A stretch of 27,919 nt of DNA from Anaerocolumna jejuensis DSM 15929 (GCF_900142215.1 NZ_FRAC01000047.1:1-27919); one strand, 5' to 3'. Positions 14,681 to 21,946 are shown, counted from the first letter of the stretch. Numbers and translations: made by a program. The notes: generated by a model from the letters alone, not told the origin.

Positions 14681-15856
14681 TTATACTAAGCTGGACGCTA
14701 CCTTGACGGACTTAGTAACGGCTATTAAGGCACCATTCATGTTCGTAAGATGCATGTCGTTAAATTTATCAATTGCTATCTTTTTTTGATCCATGAGAGA
14801 ATGTGCATAGATATTAAGTGTAATACCCACACTTGAATGTCCTAGTAATTCACTAAGGGTCTTAATGTCCACACCCAGTTCCAATGCTCTTGTTGCAAAA
14901 GTGTGGCGAATGGCATGAAATTTTCTTTCTTTCACTCCAGCATCTTGTAATACTCTTTTAAAAAGCTTTTGATAAACACGAGGATCAATTGGAACATCTT
15001 TACCTGTAAGTACATAGTTATCTTCACTTGTTGTTCTGTTTCTGCTTTCCATAGCCATTTTTAGTAAAAAGGATGGCAATGGAATCTTTCGAAAAGATTT
15101 ACGACTTTTAGGAGTGCCTACCAATAGTCTGGTCTTATTCCCCTCCTCTTGGAATGTTTTAATACGTGAAACCGTTTTATTAACAGACAAAATTCCCGTA
15201 TCCATGTCAATATCACTCCATTTTAAAGCACAAAGTTCTCCTAATCGTATTCCTGTATAGAAACATAATATAATCCCTAACAAGCGTTGATCCTTAGAAC
15301 GTAACGCCTCATATTCTATTAAACGTTGTTCATTCATTGCAAAAACTTGTACTTCTTTATAATAAACCTTTGGAAATTTGACTAACTCAACAAGAAAATA
15401 GCTTTCCTGAGAATTTTGTAATATTTGTTTTAATGCGGATTTAAAGATTGATAGTACTCTAGCTTTGGAAGTTTGCACAATTGATGAATCTTCTTGCAAC
15501 ATTTGTACAAAGCCTTGAATGCTGTCCTTTGTGATATACTCATTACCTGGCTGCTGAAAATAAGGAAGTACATACTTATGAAAACAATGGTAATAACTTT
15601 CATAAGTAGTTGGTTTTACCTTTTGTACAACGTATTCCTCCAGCCATGTTTGAAATAGCATCTGCGCAGTTACAGACTGATTAATGTTCTTATCGGGCTT
15701 ATCCTCCGTACTTTTTTTCGTGTTTTTTTTCATTTTTTCTTTCACTTCTTTATAGCTTTTACTGTAAAAATACAAGTATTTTCCATCTGGTTTCAAAATT
15801 CTCCCTTCCCAGCGGCCATCCCTGCGTTTATAAATATTTTCTCCTCTTCGTGGCAT
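14681..15856 (-). CDS. Tyrosine recombinase (phage/ICE integrase type)
   Basis: Site-specific recombinase of 391 residues. An N-terminal arm-binding-like region (1-45, MPRRGENIYKRRDGRWEGRI) precedes a SAM-like core-binding domain (about 64-165, QTWLEEYVVQKVKPTTYESY) and a catalytic domain. Catalytic residues are all visible: Arg204 (TGIRLGELCALKW), Lys250 (TPKSRKS), His314 and Arg317 (HAIRHTFATRAL), His340 (LLGHSS) and nucleophile Tyr350 (TLNIYAHS), so it should be active. ATG 15856 follows AAAGGAGCAATTATT. No excisionase or transfer genes are nearby. It is bracketed by inverted 25-bp repeats and lies in an island next to a tRNA-Pro promoter duplication, so it could be an integrase, or an invertase acting on the segment that encodes it. 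Confidence 0.93.
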   Translation of the reverse strand: MPRRGENIYKRRDGRWEGRILKPDGKYLYFYSKSYKEVKEKMKKNTKKSTEDKPDKNINQSVTAQMLFQTWLEEYVVQKVKPTTYESYYHCFHKYVLPYFQQPGNEYITKDSIQGFVQMLQEDSSIVQTSKARVLSIFKSALKQILQNSQESYFLVELVKFPKVYYKEVQVFAMNEQRLIEYEALRSKDQRLLGIILCFYTGIRLGELCALKWSDIDMDTGILSVNKTVSRIKTFQEEGNKTRLLVGTPKSRKSFRKIPLPSFLLKMAMESRNRTTSEDNYVLTGKDVPIDPRVYQKLFKRVLQDAGVKERKFHAIRHTFATRALELGVDIKTLSELLGHSSVGITLNIYAHSLMDQKKIAIDKFNDMHLTNMNGALIAVTKSVKVASSLV

Positions 15857-15998
15857 AATAATTGCTCCTTTCGATTGCTATGAGTGACGTTTTGATTGAC
15901 GGCGAAAATATCATATTTCTCTTCCACTTCCCCATTTGATTCTTACTAAAATTCGTTTACATACTTTTTTTTCCTATGGATTATTATTTCATAACTGT

Positions 15999-16027
15999 TT
16001 GACACACAAAAAAAGATAATGTATAAT
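15999..16027 (+). promoter_or_regulatory. Consensus promoter pointing out of the recombinase segment
   Basis: TTGACA (15999-16004), exactly 17 bp, TATAAT (16022-16027), on the plus strand. Transcription would start near 16034 and meet the terminator-like repeat at 16059-16090 after about 50 nt. No gene is served in this orientation. Confidence 0.8.
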
Positions 16028-16058
16028 AGAATTATGTTGAATTTTGTAAAAATAATGA

Positions 16059-16090
16059 GACACAGTATGAATTATACTGCGTCTTTTTTT
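16059..16090 (+). repeat. Right 25-bp dyad-symmetric repeat with T7 run (terminator-like)
   Basis: GACACAGTAT (16059-16068), GAATT, ATACTGCGTC (16074-16083), followed by seven Ts. As RNA it forms a 10-bp stem with one A-C mismatch and a U-run, thus a plausible plus-strand terminator. The 25-bp part is the exact reverse complement of 14637-14661. Confidence 0.8.
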
Positions 16091-16329
16091 GCATGTTTTC
16101 TAATCAAAAATCATGAGTCTATTGAACGTCTTTATCTTAATCATCCGGCAGTCTTAGGAATATAGGCTGCCGCTTTACTAATCATCTAAAGTCTCTAAAA
16201 CCCTTCCAAAACAGATTGAAATTTACTCCACTATTATACTAATAACCTTAATGTTAATCTATTATATTTCGAGTTTATTTTTCTGTTTTCGCCTGTTTTT
16301 GATATTATTTTCAATTATTTAGTAATGCA

Positions 16330-16363
16330 CAAAAAAAACTACTGACTTTTTACAATCAGTAGT
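16330..16363 (-). terminator. Minus-strand terminator beside the tRNA remnant
   Basis: ACTACTGA (16338-16345) pairs with TCAGTAGT (16356-16363), loop of 10; on the minus strand it is followed by eight Ts (16337-16330). It could end transcripts of the amidase-rdgB-phosphodiesterase cluster or of the old tRNA copy. Confidence 0.7.
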
Positions 16364-16428
16364 GTAATTTATCAAAAACTATATTATTTTTATCTTCTTA
16401 AACTTTTCTTCCCACCTAACAGGTTCCC

Positions 16429-16512
16429 AAATCAATCGCGCTTGCCAAGCTGCGCAACATCCCGTTAGGCTTTATTATATGCGGTTTTCGTGACGCACGA
16501 ATCATTATATGG
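16429..16512 (-). pseudogene. Decayed copy of the 5' half of tRNA-Pro and its promoter region
   Basis: Similarity to 12285-12370 starts sharply at the anticodon loop (TCCCAAATCAA on the plus strand, identical in both) and runs to the -10 box, including GCCAAGCTGCGC, TTTTCGTGACGCA and GAATCATTATAT. I estimate about 80 percent identity with a 1-bp gap. The -35 box is not conserved and the acceptor stem is mutated, so it cannot give a functional tRNA. Likely a displaced or duplicated attachment-site half. Confidence 0.75.
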
Positions 16513-16613
16513 TGAAACTATATTGATTTTTTTGTTTATTAATCAATTTCATACAAGCACCTCTAACCAATCACCAGACTTTCCCTTTGCAATGAATTGT
16601 ATTAATATCTTCA

Positions 16614-17096
16614 TTACGAAAGATAATTAAGTGTAAAATGAGCCATTCCTTTTGGGTCAATATCCATTATAATATAGGAAGGTTTTCCATTTTCCTGTCT
16701 TGGCTGGCTTATACTGCCCGGGTTTACTGCCCACACGCTGGAACTCAGATCAATAGAAGGTTTATGGGTGTGCCCATATAATAAAATATCAGCACCCTGC
16801 TGAAGGGCCGCTTCCTTTGCTCTTCCTGTCCCAAAGTTAACACCGTAGCGGTGCCCGTGTGTCATAAGAATAGTATGATTTCCCAATACGAGAATTTTTT
16901 CCTTTGGAGCATCAGCAAAAAAATCATTGTTACCAGCAACAAATTCCACCGGGCAAGCCGCAAACAGACTAATATAGTCCGCTCCGCTTTCAAAATCCCC
17001 CAAATGAAGCATTAAGTCAATAGGGCTAACTTTTTGAATTACTTTCTCAAGGTTGGCAGACCTTCCATGAGAATCACTTACTATCAAAACTTTCAT
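16614..17096 (-). CDS. YfcE/MJ0936-type metallophosphodiesterase
   Basis: Small cytoplasmic calcineurin-fold phosphodiesterase, 160 residues, the usual family length. Metal ligands are visible in order: Asp8 and His10 (SDSH), Asp34 (LGDFES), Asn56 (GNND), His80 (THGH), His109 and His111 (YGHTH). Family members hydrolyse phosphodiesters in vitro; the natural substrate is unsettled. The start ATG 17096 has no good Shine-Dalgarno (upstream reads AACATAAAAACCT), and it lies 42 bp after rdgB, so translation may depend on coupling. Probably the last gene of an amidase-rdgB-phosphodiesterase transcript; the rdgB-yfcE pairing is common in Clostridia. Confidence 0.9.
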   Translation of the reverse strand: MKVLIVSDSHGRSANLEKVIQKVSPIDLMLHLGDFESGADYISLFAACPVEFVAGNNDFFADAPKEKILVLGNHTILMTHGHRYGVNFGTGRAKEAALQQGADILLYGHTHKPSIDLSSSVWAVNPGSISQPRQENGKPSYIIMDIDPKGMAHFTLNYLS

Positions 17097-17138
17097 AGGT
17101 TTTTATGTTCTGGTCCACATTACCTTTCTATCATATTT

Positions 17139-17732
17139 TTATAACAAATCCTTTAATTTATCTTTCATACTGTTAAGAGCTTTACCTCTATGGCTGACTT
17201 CATTTTTTACTTCCGGTGACAGCTCCGCAGAAGTACAGCCGAATTCCGGCACCCAGAAGATGGGATCATAGCCGAATCCATTTTCACCTTCAATACTCTC
17301 TCCAATAAATCCCTCAAAGGCTCCTCTGGTGGTTAATATTCTTCCGTCCGGAAAGGCACAGGCTATCACACATACAAACCTTGCACTTCTTTTTTCCATG
17401 GGGAGTCCCTTTACCTGTTCTAAAATATAATTATTTTTAATGTCATAGGAGGTGTTTTCTCCCATAAACCTTGCCGAATATACTCCCGGTGCCTTATCCA
17501 TTGCATCCACCTCAAGACCGGAATCATCTGCAAGAACAATATCACCTGTCATTTCCATAATGGTTTTGGCCTTTATAATAGCATTTTCTTCAAATGTCGT
17601 ACCATCCTCAACAATATCTGCTTCTATCCCCGCCTCTTTCATAGATAGCACCTGGCAGTCCAAATCCTTTAAAATCATGCGAATTTCTTTCATTTTACCT
17701 TCATTGCCAGTAGCAAATATTATTCTATGCAT
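17139..17732 (-). CDS. rdgB: Non-canonical purine NTP pyrophosphatase, RdgB/HAM1 family
   Basis: House-cleaning enzyme that hydrolyses dITP, ITP and XTP to monophosphates, keeping deaminated purines out of DNA and RNA. 197 residues, the full family length. Signature segments: FATGNEGKMKEI (6-17), TFEENAIIKAK (46-56), LADDSGLEVDA (67-77), GVYSARFMGE (83-92) and GFGYDPIF toward the C-terminus. ATG 17732 follows AGAGGGAAAGCA. It is 108 bp downstream of the amidase gene and upstream of the phosphodiesterase gene, all on the minus strand. Confidence 0.95.
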   Translation of the reverse strand: MHRIIFATGNEGKMKEIRMILKDLDCQVLSMKEAGIEADIVEDGTTFEENAIIKAKTIMEMTGDIVLADDSGLEVDAMDKAPGVYSARFMGENTSYDIKNNYILEQVKGLPMEKRSARFVCVIACAFPDGRILTTRGAFEGFIGESIEGENGFGYDPIFWVPEFGCTSAELSPEVKNEVSHRGKALNSMKDKLKDLL

Positions 17733-17840
17733 TGCTTTCCCTCTTTTCTGCGGTTTCTTTCCTGCAATTTTCCTTATGGTCCTTTATTACTTTTTTCTAT
17801 TTGCTTTTTTTAATCTATCTTACGACGCTGTCTATTTAAT

Positions 17841-19046
17841 TTATTGTCCAGCACTATTTATTTCCTCTAAGGATTTCTTTATTATCACAGAAATAGCTTT
17901 TGCTATATCCTCTTCCTTTTCCCTGGATTTTAAAAGGGACAATTCCTCTTTATTTGAGAGAAATCCTACTTCAAGCAATGCTACAGGAACCTGGGATTTA
18001 TGAATAATCAGTATCTCATCTCCGGCCACTAAGCCTCTGTTAACATATCCGGAAATTCCTTTCAATTCCTCCAAAGCAATACGGGCAAGCCGTTCTGAGG
18101 TAAAGCCGCCCTGTTTCCAGTTGCTCTTATATAATACTTCTACTCCTCTGGGCAGTGAGGATTCACTGGAATTACAGTGTATACTTAAAAACAAATCTGC
18201 CTTCGTTTCATTCGCCAGATTTACCCTGGGATTAAGGTATACTGTTTCATCCTCTGTTCTGGTATAATAAACCTTGATATCCTCCTGGTCAAGTATCTTT
18301 TTTAAATCCTGAAGAATTTTTAAGTTAATGCTTTTCTCATAGCAGGAGCTGTCCAGAGCTTTAGCCCCCGGGTCTTTCCCTCCATGTCCGGCATCAAGAA
18401 CTACAATGTTTCGATAGATCTTGGAAGGCTCTTTTAAGGCTACATATATCTGCCCCTCTTCTTCATACAAAACCGGTGCATATACATGATCCAGTTTAAA
18501 ATGAACATCTGCTTTATACTCTTTGTCATCAAGCTTTTCATAACGAATAGTAAAGCCATTCACAGGATCTGCTTTAAGGGATTCAGGGACCGTTCCATAA
18601 TTGGAAATTTCACCGCCGGCAGATAAGACCTCCGGTATGAGGAATCCGCTCCGCGCTAACTCTTCCTTTTCCACTGCCCCCTTGTATACCTCGTCCTGAT
18701 TTACTCTTACAACCTCATTATCTGTCAGATTCTCTTCCTTTAAGCCATTTATTGTAAGAGTTATTTCTTTCTTCGTGTAATCTTCGCTTACGGAATAGGT
18801 ATTATTATTTCCAGGATTCTTTATTATAATATATTTCTCACCAAGCTCGTCTTTTAATTCTTTGGCAGTGGATAGATAATCCTTACTTTTATTCTTATGT
18901 TCATAGAGTGTGGGCCTCACTCTGGCAAAAGCAGAATTCTGACTGTTTTCTCCTGCTTCATAGGAAATAAACACTGATAACAGTATTACAGACAGCATCA
19001 GAATAAATGTAAAGACAGCTATATTCTTTAGTGCTTTCTCTCCCAT
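17841..19046 (-). CDS. N-acetylmuramoyl-L-alanine amidase (Amidase_3), membrane-anchored
   Basis: Zinc-dependent peptidoglycan amidase of 401 residues that cleaves the bond between MurNAc and the stem peptide outside the membrane. An N-terminal hydrophobic segment (about 8-28) is a signal anchor or uncleaved signal. Residues 30-210 form an uncharacterised extracellular region. The catalytic domain begins IVVLDAGHGGKDPGA with zinc ligands His221, Glu237 (SCYEKSINL) and His290 (LSIHCNS), and catalytic Glu359 (LLEVGFLSN); all are present. ATG 19046 follows a GGGGG run nine bases upstream. It may act in cell separation or sporulation; which one is not visible. No SH3 or SPOR repeat is present. 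Confidence 0.92.
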   Translation of the reverse strand: MGEKALKNIAVFTFILMLSVILLSVFISYEAGENSQNSAFARVRPTLYEHKNKSKDYLSTAKELKDELGEKYIIIKNPGNNNTYSVSEDYTKKEITLTINGLKEENLTDNEVVRVNQDEVYKGAVEKEELARSGFLIPEVLSAGGEISNYGTVPESLKADPVNGFTIRYEKLDDKEYKADVHFKLDHVYAPVLYEEEGQIYVALKEPSKIYRNIVVLDAGHGGKDPGAKALDSSCYEKSINLKILQDLKKILDQEDIKVYYTRTEDETVYLNPRVNLANETKADLFLSIHCNSSESSLPRGVEVLYKSNWKQGGFTSERLARIALEELKGISGYVNRGLVAGDEILIIHKSQVPVALLEVGFLSNKEELSLLKSREKEEDIAKAISVIIKKSLEEINSAGQ

Positions 19047-19222
19047 CTAGTAATCCCCCTGTTAGAAAGATTATACTATGCATCCTATTTTTCTACAATA
19101 TACAAAATAATTTTACAGAGCGGCTGAGGCTTATGGGCCTGCTATTGCCGTATTTTTCTCTTCTGGGTAATAAGTATCAGAAAAAGAATGACTGGATAAG
19201 GCTGGAAATTTGAATTGGGTTT

Positions 19223-19261
19223 TAGAACTGGGTATTAGAACTGGGTATTAGAACTGGGTAT
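19223..19261. repeat. Three tandem copies of a 13-bp repeat
   Basis: TAGAACTGGGTAT occurs three times in exact tandem in the gap between the amidase and the methyltransferase genes, with partial copies on both sides (GAATTGGGTTT before, TGGGTTGAGA after). Not coding. Confidence 0.85.
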
Positions 19262-19303
19262 TGGGTTGAGAATTTACAACTTTATTACGCCATCACATAA
19301 ACG

Positions 19304-19331
19304 AAAAAAGCTGCCATTTAGCAGCTTTTTT
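19304..19331. terminator. Terminator of the RNA methyltransferase gene, symmetric
   Basis: AAAAAAGCTGC (19304-19314) and GCAGCTTTTTT (19321-19331) form a perfect 11-bp stem with loop CATTTA and T-runs on both strands. It lies 11 bp after the methyltransferase stop. Confidence 0.9.
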
Positions 19332-19341
19332 CTTAATCCTA

Positions 19342-20511
19342 TTATTCATTTTCATCATTTGATAATGTATTACTCTTTTTCGGAGGACGCGGTCCCATAA
19401 ACTGGTAAAAATAGGTTTTGAGCATTCCATTGTATATCTTACGGTTCTTATCTTCTTTTCTTCCAATGTATTTTACTGCATCTTCATAGCTTGTTATCAG
19501 GAACATGGACCATGAATCCAGCTTTGCATACACTTTGCCTATTTCTTTATAAAGGGCCGGCAGTGCTTCCCTGTCTTCAAGCCGTTCTCCATAAGGAGGA
19601 TTGGTAATAATAAATCCATATTTCTTACTATGGCTTAGCTCACTGAGGGGCCTCTGCTGAAAATGGATATAGCTATCCACTTCCGCCAGGACGGCATTCT
19701 GTCTTGCTGCCTTAATAATATCTCCATCAATGTCATATCCCTGTATCGACATTGGGACATCCTTTTTTCTTACATCATTTGCTTCTTCAATGGCCTGATA
19801 CCAGACTTTTTTAGGTGCCAGCTTCCAGTTTTCCGCTAAAAAAGAGCGATTCATTCCCGGCGCTATATTAGCCCCCAGCATAGCTGCCTCAATCGGTATT
19901 GTACCGCTGCCGCAAAAAGGGTCTACCAGAATCCGGTCTTCCTTCCAGGGTGTGAGCATAATCAGAGCCGCTGCAAGAGTCTCCGTAATTGGTGCTTTAC
20001 TTGCCATCTTACGGTATCCCCTCTTATGAAGAGATTCTCCCGAGGTATCTATTCCTATTGTAATTTCATCCTTCATGAAAGTAACGCGAATTGGATATTG
20101 CTCTCCGTCTTCCGGAAACCAATCCATCTTATAAACCAGCTTAAGCCTTTCGACAATAGCTTTTTTCATAATAGACTGTATGTCGGAAGGGCTAAACACT
20201 TTACTCTTTATAGAAGTAGCCTTGGCTACCCAAAACTTGCCGTCCTTAGGTATATAATTTTCCCATGGGAGGGCTTTTGTTTTTTCAAATAGTTCATCAA
20301 AACTCTCTGCTTTAAATTTGCCTACCTTAAGGAGTATTCGTTCTGTTGTCCTAAGAAATATGTTGGCCCTGGCGAAAGCGGTCTCATCTCCCGTAAAGAT
20401 AACTTTACCATCTTCCACTTGTTTAATTTCATAACCCAGATCCATTACTTCCTTTTTCAGGACACTTTCTAATCCAAAGTGGCATGGTGCTATAAATTCA
20501 TACTGACTCAT
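19342..20511 (-). CDS. THUMP-domain class I SAM-dependent RNA methyltransferase (RlmL/YpsC-like)
   Basis: Probable 23S rRNA guanine-N2 methyltransferase, 389 residues from ATG 20511. I prefer this ATG because the protein then starts MSQYEFIAPCHFGLESVLKKE, as family members do; a TTG 16 codons upstream is possible but has no ribosome binding site. Order: N-terminal THUMP RNA-binding region (about 1-150), then the Rossmann methyltransferase with LVDPFCGSGTIPIEAA (SAM binding) and the catalytic IITNPPYGERL motif, where NPPY positions a planar amine. It matches the short Firmicutes form (YpsC), lacking the second RlmK domain of the E. coli protein. Target nucleotide inferred from family. Confidence 0.88.
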   Translation of the reverse strand: MSQYEFIAPCHFGLESVLKKEVMDLGYEIKQVEDGKVIFTGDETAFARANIFLRTTERILLKVGKFKAESFDELFEKTKALPWENYIPKDGKFWVAKATSIKSKVFSPSDIQSIMKKAIVERLKLVYKMDWFPEDGEQYPIRVTFMKDEITIGIDTSGESLHKRGYRKMASKAPITETLAAALIMLTPWKEDRILVDPFCGSGTIPIEAAMLGANIAPGMNRSFLAENWKLAPKKVWYQAIEEANDVRKKDVPMSIQGYDIDGDIIKAARQNAVLAEVDSYIHFQQRPLSELSHSKKYGFIITNPPYGERLEDREALPALYKEIGKVYAKLDSWSMFLITSYEDAVKYIGRKEDKNRKIYNGMLKTYFYQFMGPRPPKKSNTLSNDENE

Positions 20512-20639
20512 CTGATTGTACTCTCTTATCCTTTCGTTAACGGCAAATTGAACTGCCAATAGATTATATCATAAGGTTTTAACCAATGCAATAAATAACC
20601 GGGAACTAATATTGTGCTGCAATTCACATTCTGTCGGAT

Positions 20640-20942
20640 TTATTGTTCCAGATACCCCCGGTAAGCGTTTAGCCCACCGTAAATATTCTTGACCATATAA
20701 CCCTCGTTGCTTAAATCTCTTGCAAGCAAAAGGCTTAAATTACCTCTTTCACAATACAGAATCAAAAGCTTATCCTTGGGTATGTTCCTCTGTCCATTCT
20801 CAAAATCATCATAGGGTATATTGATAGCTGATGGTATATGCCCCTGTTTGTAATCCATCGGCTCCCTAATATCTATTATCTGTGTATCAGCTCTTCTTAT
20901 GTAAAGTACAATATCTTTTGCACGTATAGTTTCAAAAGTCAT
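20640..20942 (-). CDS. Single-domain rhodanese-like protein
   Basis: Small cytoplasmic sulfurtransferase-like protein, 100 residues, one rhodanese domain. IIDIREPMDYKQGHIPSAINIPYDDF (22-47) is the typical core, and the active-site loop reads CERGNLS with the persulfide-forming Cys64 present, so it may be catalytic. ATG 20942 follows AGGTGATATT. 128 bp upstream of the methyltransferase gene in the same direction. Partner and substrate unknown. Confidence 0.9.
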   Translation of the reverse strand: MTFETIRAKDIVLYIRRADTQIIDIREPMDYKQGHIPSAINIPYDDFENGQRNIPKDKLLILYCERGNLSLLLARDLSNEGYMVKNIYGGLNAYRGYLEQ

Positions 20943-21018
20943 AATATCACCTGCGCTTTGATATTATAATATTCGCTGTAAATCCAATTGTGCTATGAAC
21001 TCGTAATGTGCATATAAC

Positions 21019-21050
21019 AAAAAATAAGCCTAACGGAAGGCTTATTTTTT
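21019..21050. terminator. Terminator of the Asn/Ser/Thr-rich small gene, symmetric
   Basis: A perfect 12-bp stem, AAAAAATAAGCC (21019-21030) with GGCTTATTTTTT (21039-21050), has an 8-nt loop and T-runs both ways. It lies 19 bp after the stop of the small gene on the minus strand. Confidence 0.9.
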
Positions 21051-21068
21051 GTTTGTTCACATTTTTGA

Positions 21069-21248
21069 TTATTCTTTTGTTGTATTACGAGCAGAATTAG
21101 ATGAGTTTGTATTCTTCGCATTATTCTTAGAAGAATTGGAAGAATTCGTATTCTTTGATGTTGTGTTAGATGTTGAGCTGGATGTTGTGTTCTTGCTGTT
21201 AGTGTTCTTTTCAGCATTTGATGAGTAATCGTTATAATTGCTTGTCAT
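21069..21248 (-). CDS. Small Asn/Ser/Thr-rich protein, 59 residues, unknown function
   Basis: I do not recognise this protein. It begins MTSNYNDYSSNAEKN and consists almost wholly of Asn, Ser, Thr, Lys and Ala, with repeats such as KNTNSSNSS and KNTNSSNSA; no hydrophobic segment, no Cys, no signal peptide. It is likely disordered. The case for a real gene is strong despite its size: AGGAGG lies ten bases before ATG 21248, the frame ends at TAA 21069-21071, and a perfect terminator follows at once. Composition recalls small spore-associated or coat-type proteins of Clostridia, but that is only a guess. Confidence 0.75.
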   Translation of the reverse strand: MTSNYNDYSSNAEKNTNSKNTTSSSTSNTTSKNTNSSNSSKNNAKNTNSSNSARNTTKE

Positions 21249-21436
21249 TTTTAAAAGTCCTCCTAAAAATCTTTTTTTGTTCTAATTACACAAATATTAT
21301 GGACCTATTTAAAATGAAATATGCATTGCTTATCCAATTTTATAAAGATTTACTTTATCCAAATCGTCTCTAATTCAACTTTTCTTAGTTATTAAGAAAA
21401 ATTAAGAAAATTTTTTCATTTTTTTTTTCATGTATC

Positions 21437-21465
21437 TTGCATAAATAGCATTTATGTATTATAAT
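21437..21465 (+). promoter_or_regulatory. Promoter of the candidate small RNA
   Basis: TTGCAT (21437-21442), 17-bp spacer, TATAAT (21460-21465). Good sigma-A spacing and a perfect -10 box, immediately upstream of a hairpin-bounded unit. Confidence 0.75.
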
Positions 21466-21470
21466 GTAAT

Positions 21471-21585
21471 TGTGTTAGAGAGATCGAATGATTTTCTAAC
21501 GCACTATATAACCCCTTATTAATTATTTATACTCCCCTCATCGAAGCAACCGCCTTGGCTCCCCCTTGGCGGTTGTTTCATTTTG
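21471..21585 (+). ncRNA. Candidate small regulatory RNA with C-rich linker
   Basis: A transcript of about 115 nt is predicted. A 5' hairpin pairs 21471-21481 (TGTGTTAGAGA) with 21493-21503 (TTTTCTAACGCA minus its last base), including wobble pairs. A ~40-nt single-stranded linker follows with ACCCCTT (21511-21517) and CTCCCCTC (21532-21539). The 3' terminator pairs CAACCGCC (21547-21554) with GGCGGTTG (21568-21575), with CTCCCCCTT in its loop and TTTCATTTTG after. C-rich unpaired motifs like these are used by Firmicutes sRNAs such as RsaE/RoxS and csRNAs to pair with Shine-Dalgarno sequences. No protein frame starts in it. I do not recognise it as a known RNA family. Confidence 0.65.
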
Positions 21586-21946
21586 TGGTTAAGTACCGTC
21601 ATAAAGCACACCTTACCTTAAATTTTCTTAAAAATTTCAATTTTTCTGAATATCTGTTTATCCCATCACATTGGACAATTATTTTTTTCTATAAGTTCTT
21701 GATATTCAAACTTTCTTTTTATTCCAATACTGTTATCTTCCTGCCTTTTTCCATATCATACCAAATCGCTATGAAATGTATCATTATTTATGTTAATTTA
21801 TGTATATTCAATATCCAAATTTATCTAACAGATGTAACAATATCCTTATTTTGATACCTACCACTATATAATGGATAGGGTAAAAAGTCAATATAAGAAA
21901 TGTATATATATGTAATGTTATATTAATTATAATAGGTCTATGTCAA

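Larger units (their letters stand above)
15857..16613. other. Non-coding 757-bp region: recombinase upstream region, repeat, promoter, tRNA remnant
   Basis: No credible protein gene. It holds an outward-facing consensus promoter (15999-16027), the right 25-bp repeat/terminator (16059-16090), a 6-bp CGGCAG/CTGCCG stem (16146-16172), a minus-strand terminator (16330-16363) and the decayed tRNA-Pro half (16429-16512). A 43-codon frame from ATG 16034 starts about where transcription would start and has no ribosome binding site. Confidence 0.6.
21249..21946. other. 698-bp region without protein genes; contains a candidate small RNA
   Basis: Apart from the small RNA unit at 21437-21585, this AT-rich stretch shows no credible gene. 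A plus-strand open frame of 99 codons beginning inside the terminator stem (21555) is Phe/Ile-rich, lacks a ribosome binding site and looks accidental. Confidence 0.5.

Noticed and set aside
16034..16168. 43-codon frame MLNFVKIMRHSMNY... downstream of the consensus promoter at 15999
   Set aside because: The start codon would coincide with the transcription start, without a ribosome binding site, and the frame crosses the terminator hairpin.
20993..21217. 74-codon minus-strand frame rich in Arg/Gln/His
   Set aside because: It overlaps the Asn/Ser/Thr-rich small gene in another frame on the same strand and passes through that gene's terminator; the small gene has the ribosome binding site.
21555..21854. 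99-codon plus-strand frame
   Set aside because: Starts inside the small RNA terminator stem, no ribosome binding site, Phe/Ile composition expected from AT-rich non-coding DNA.
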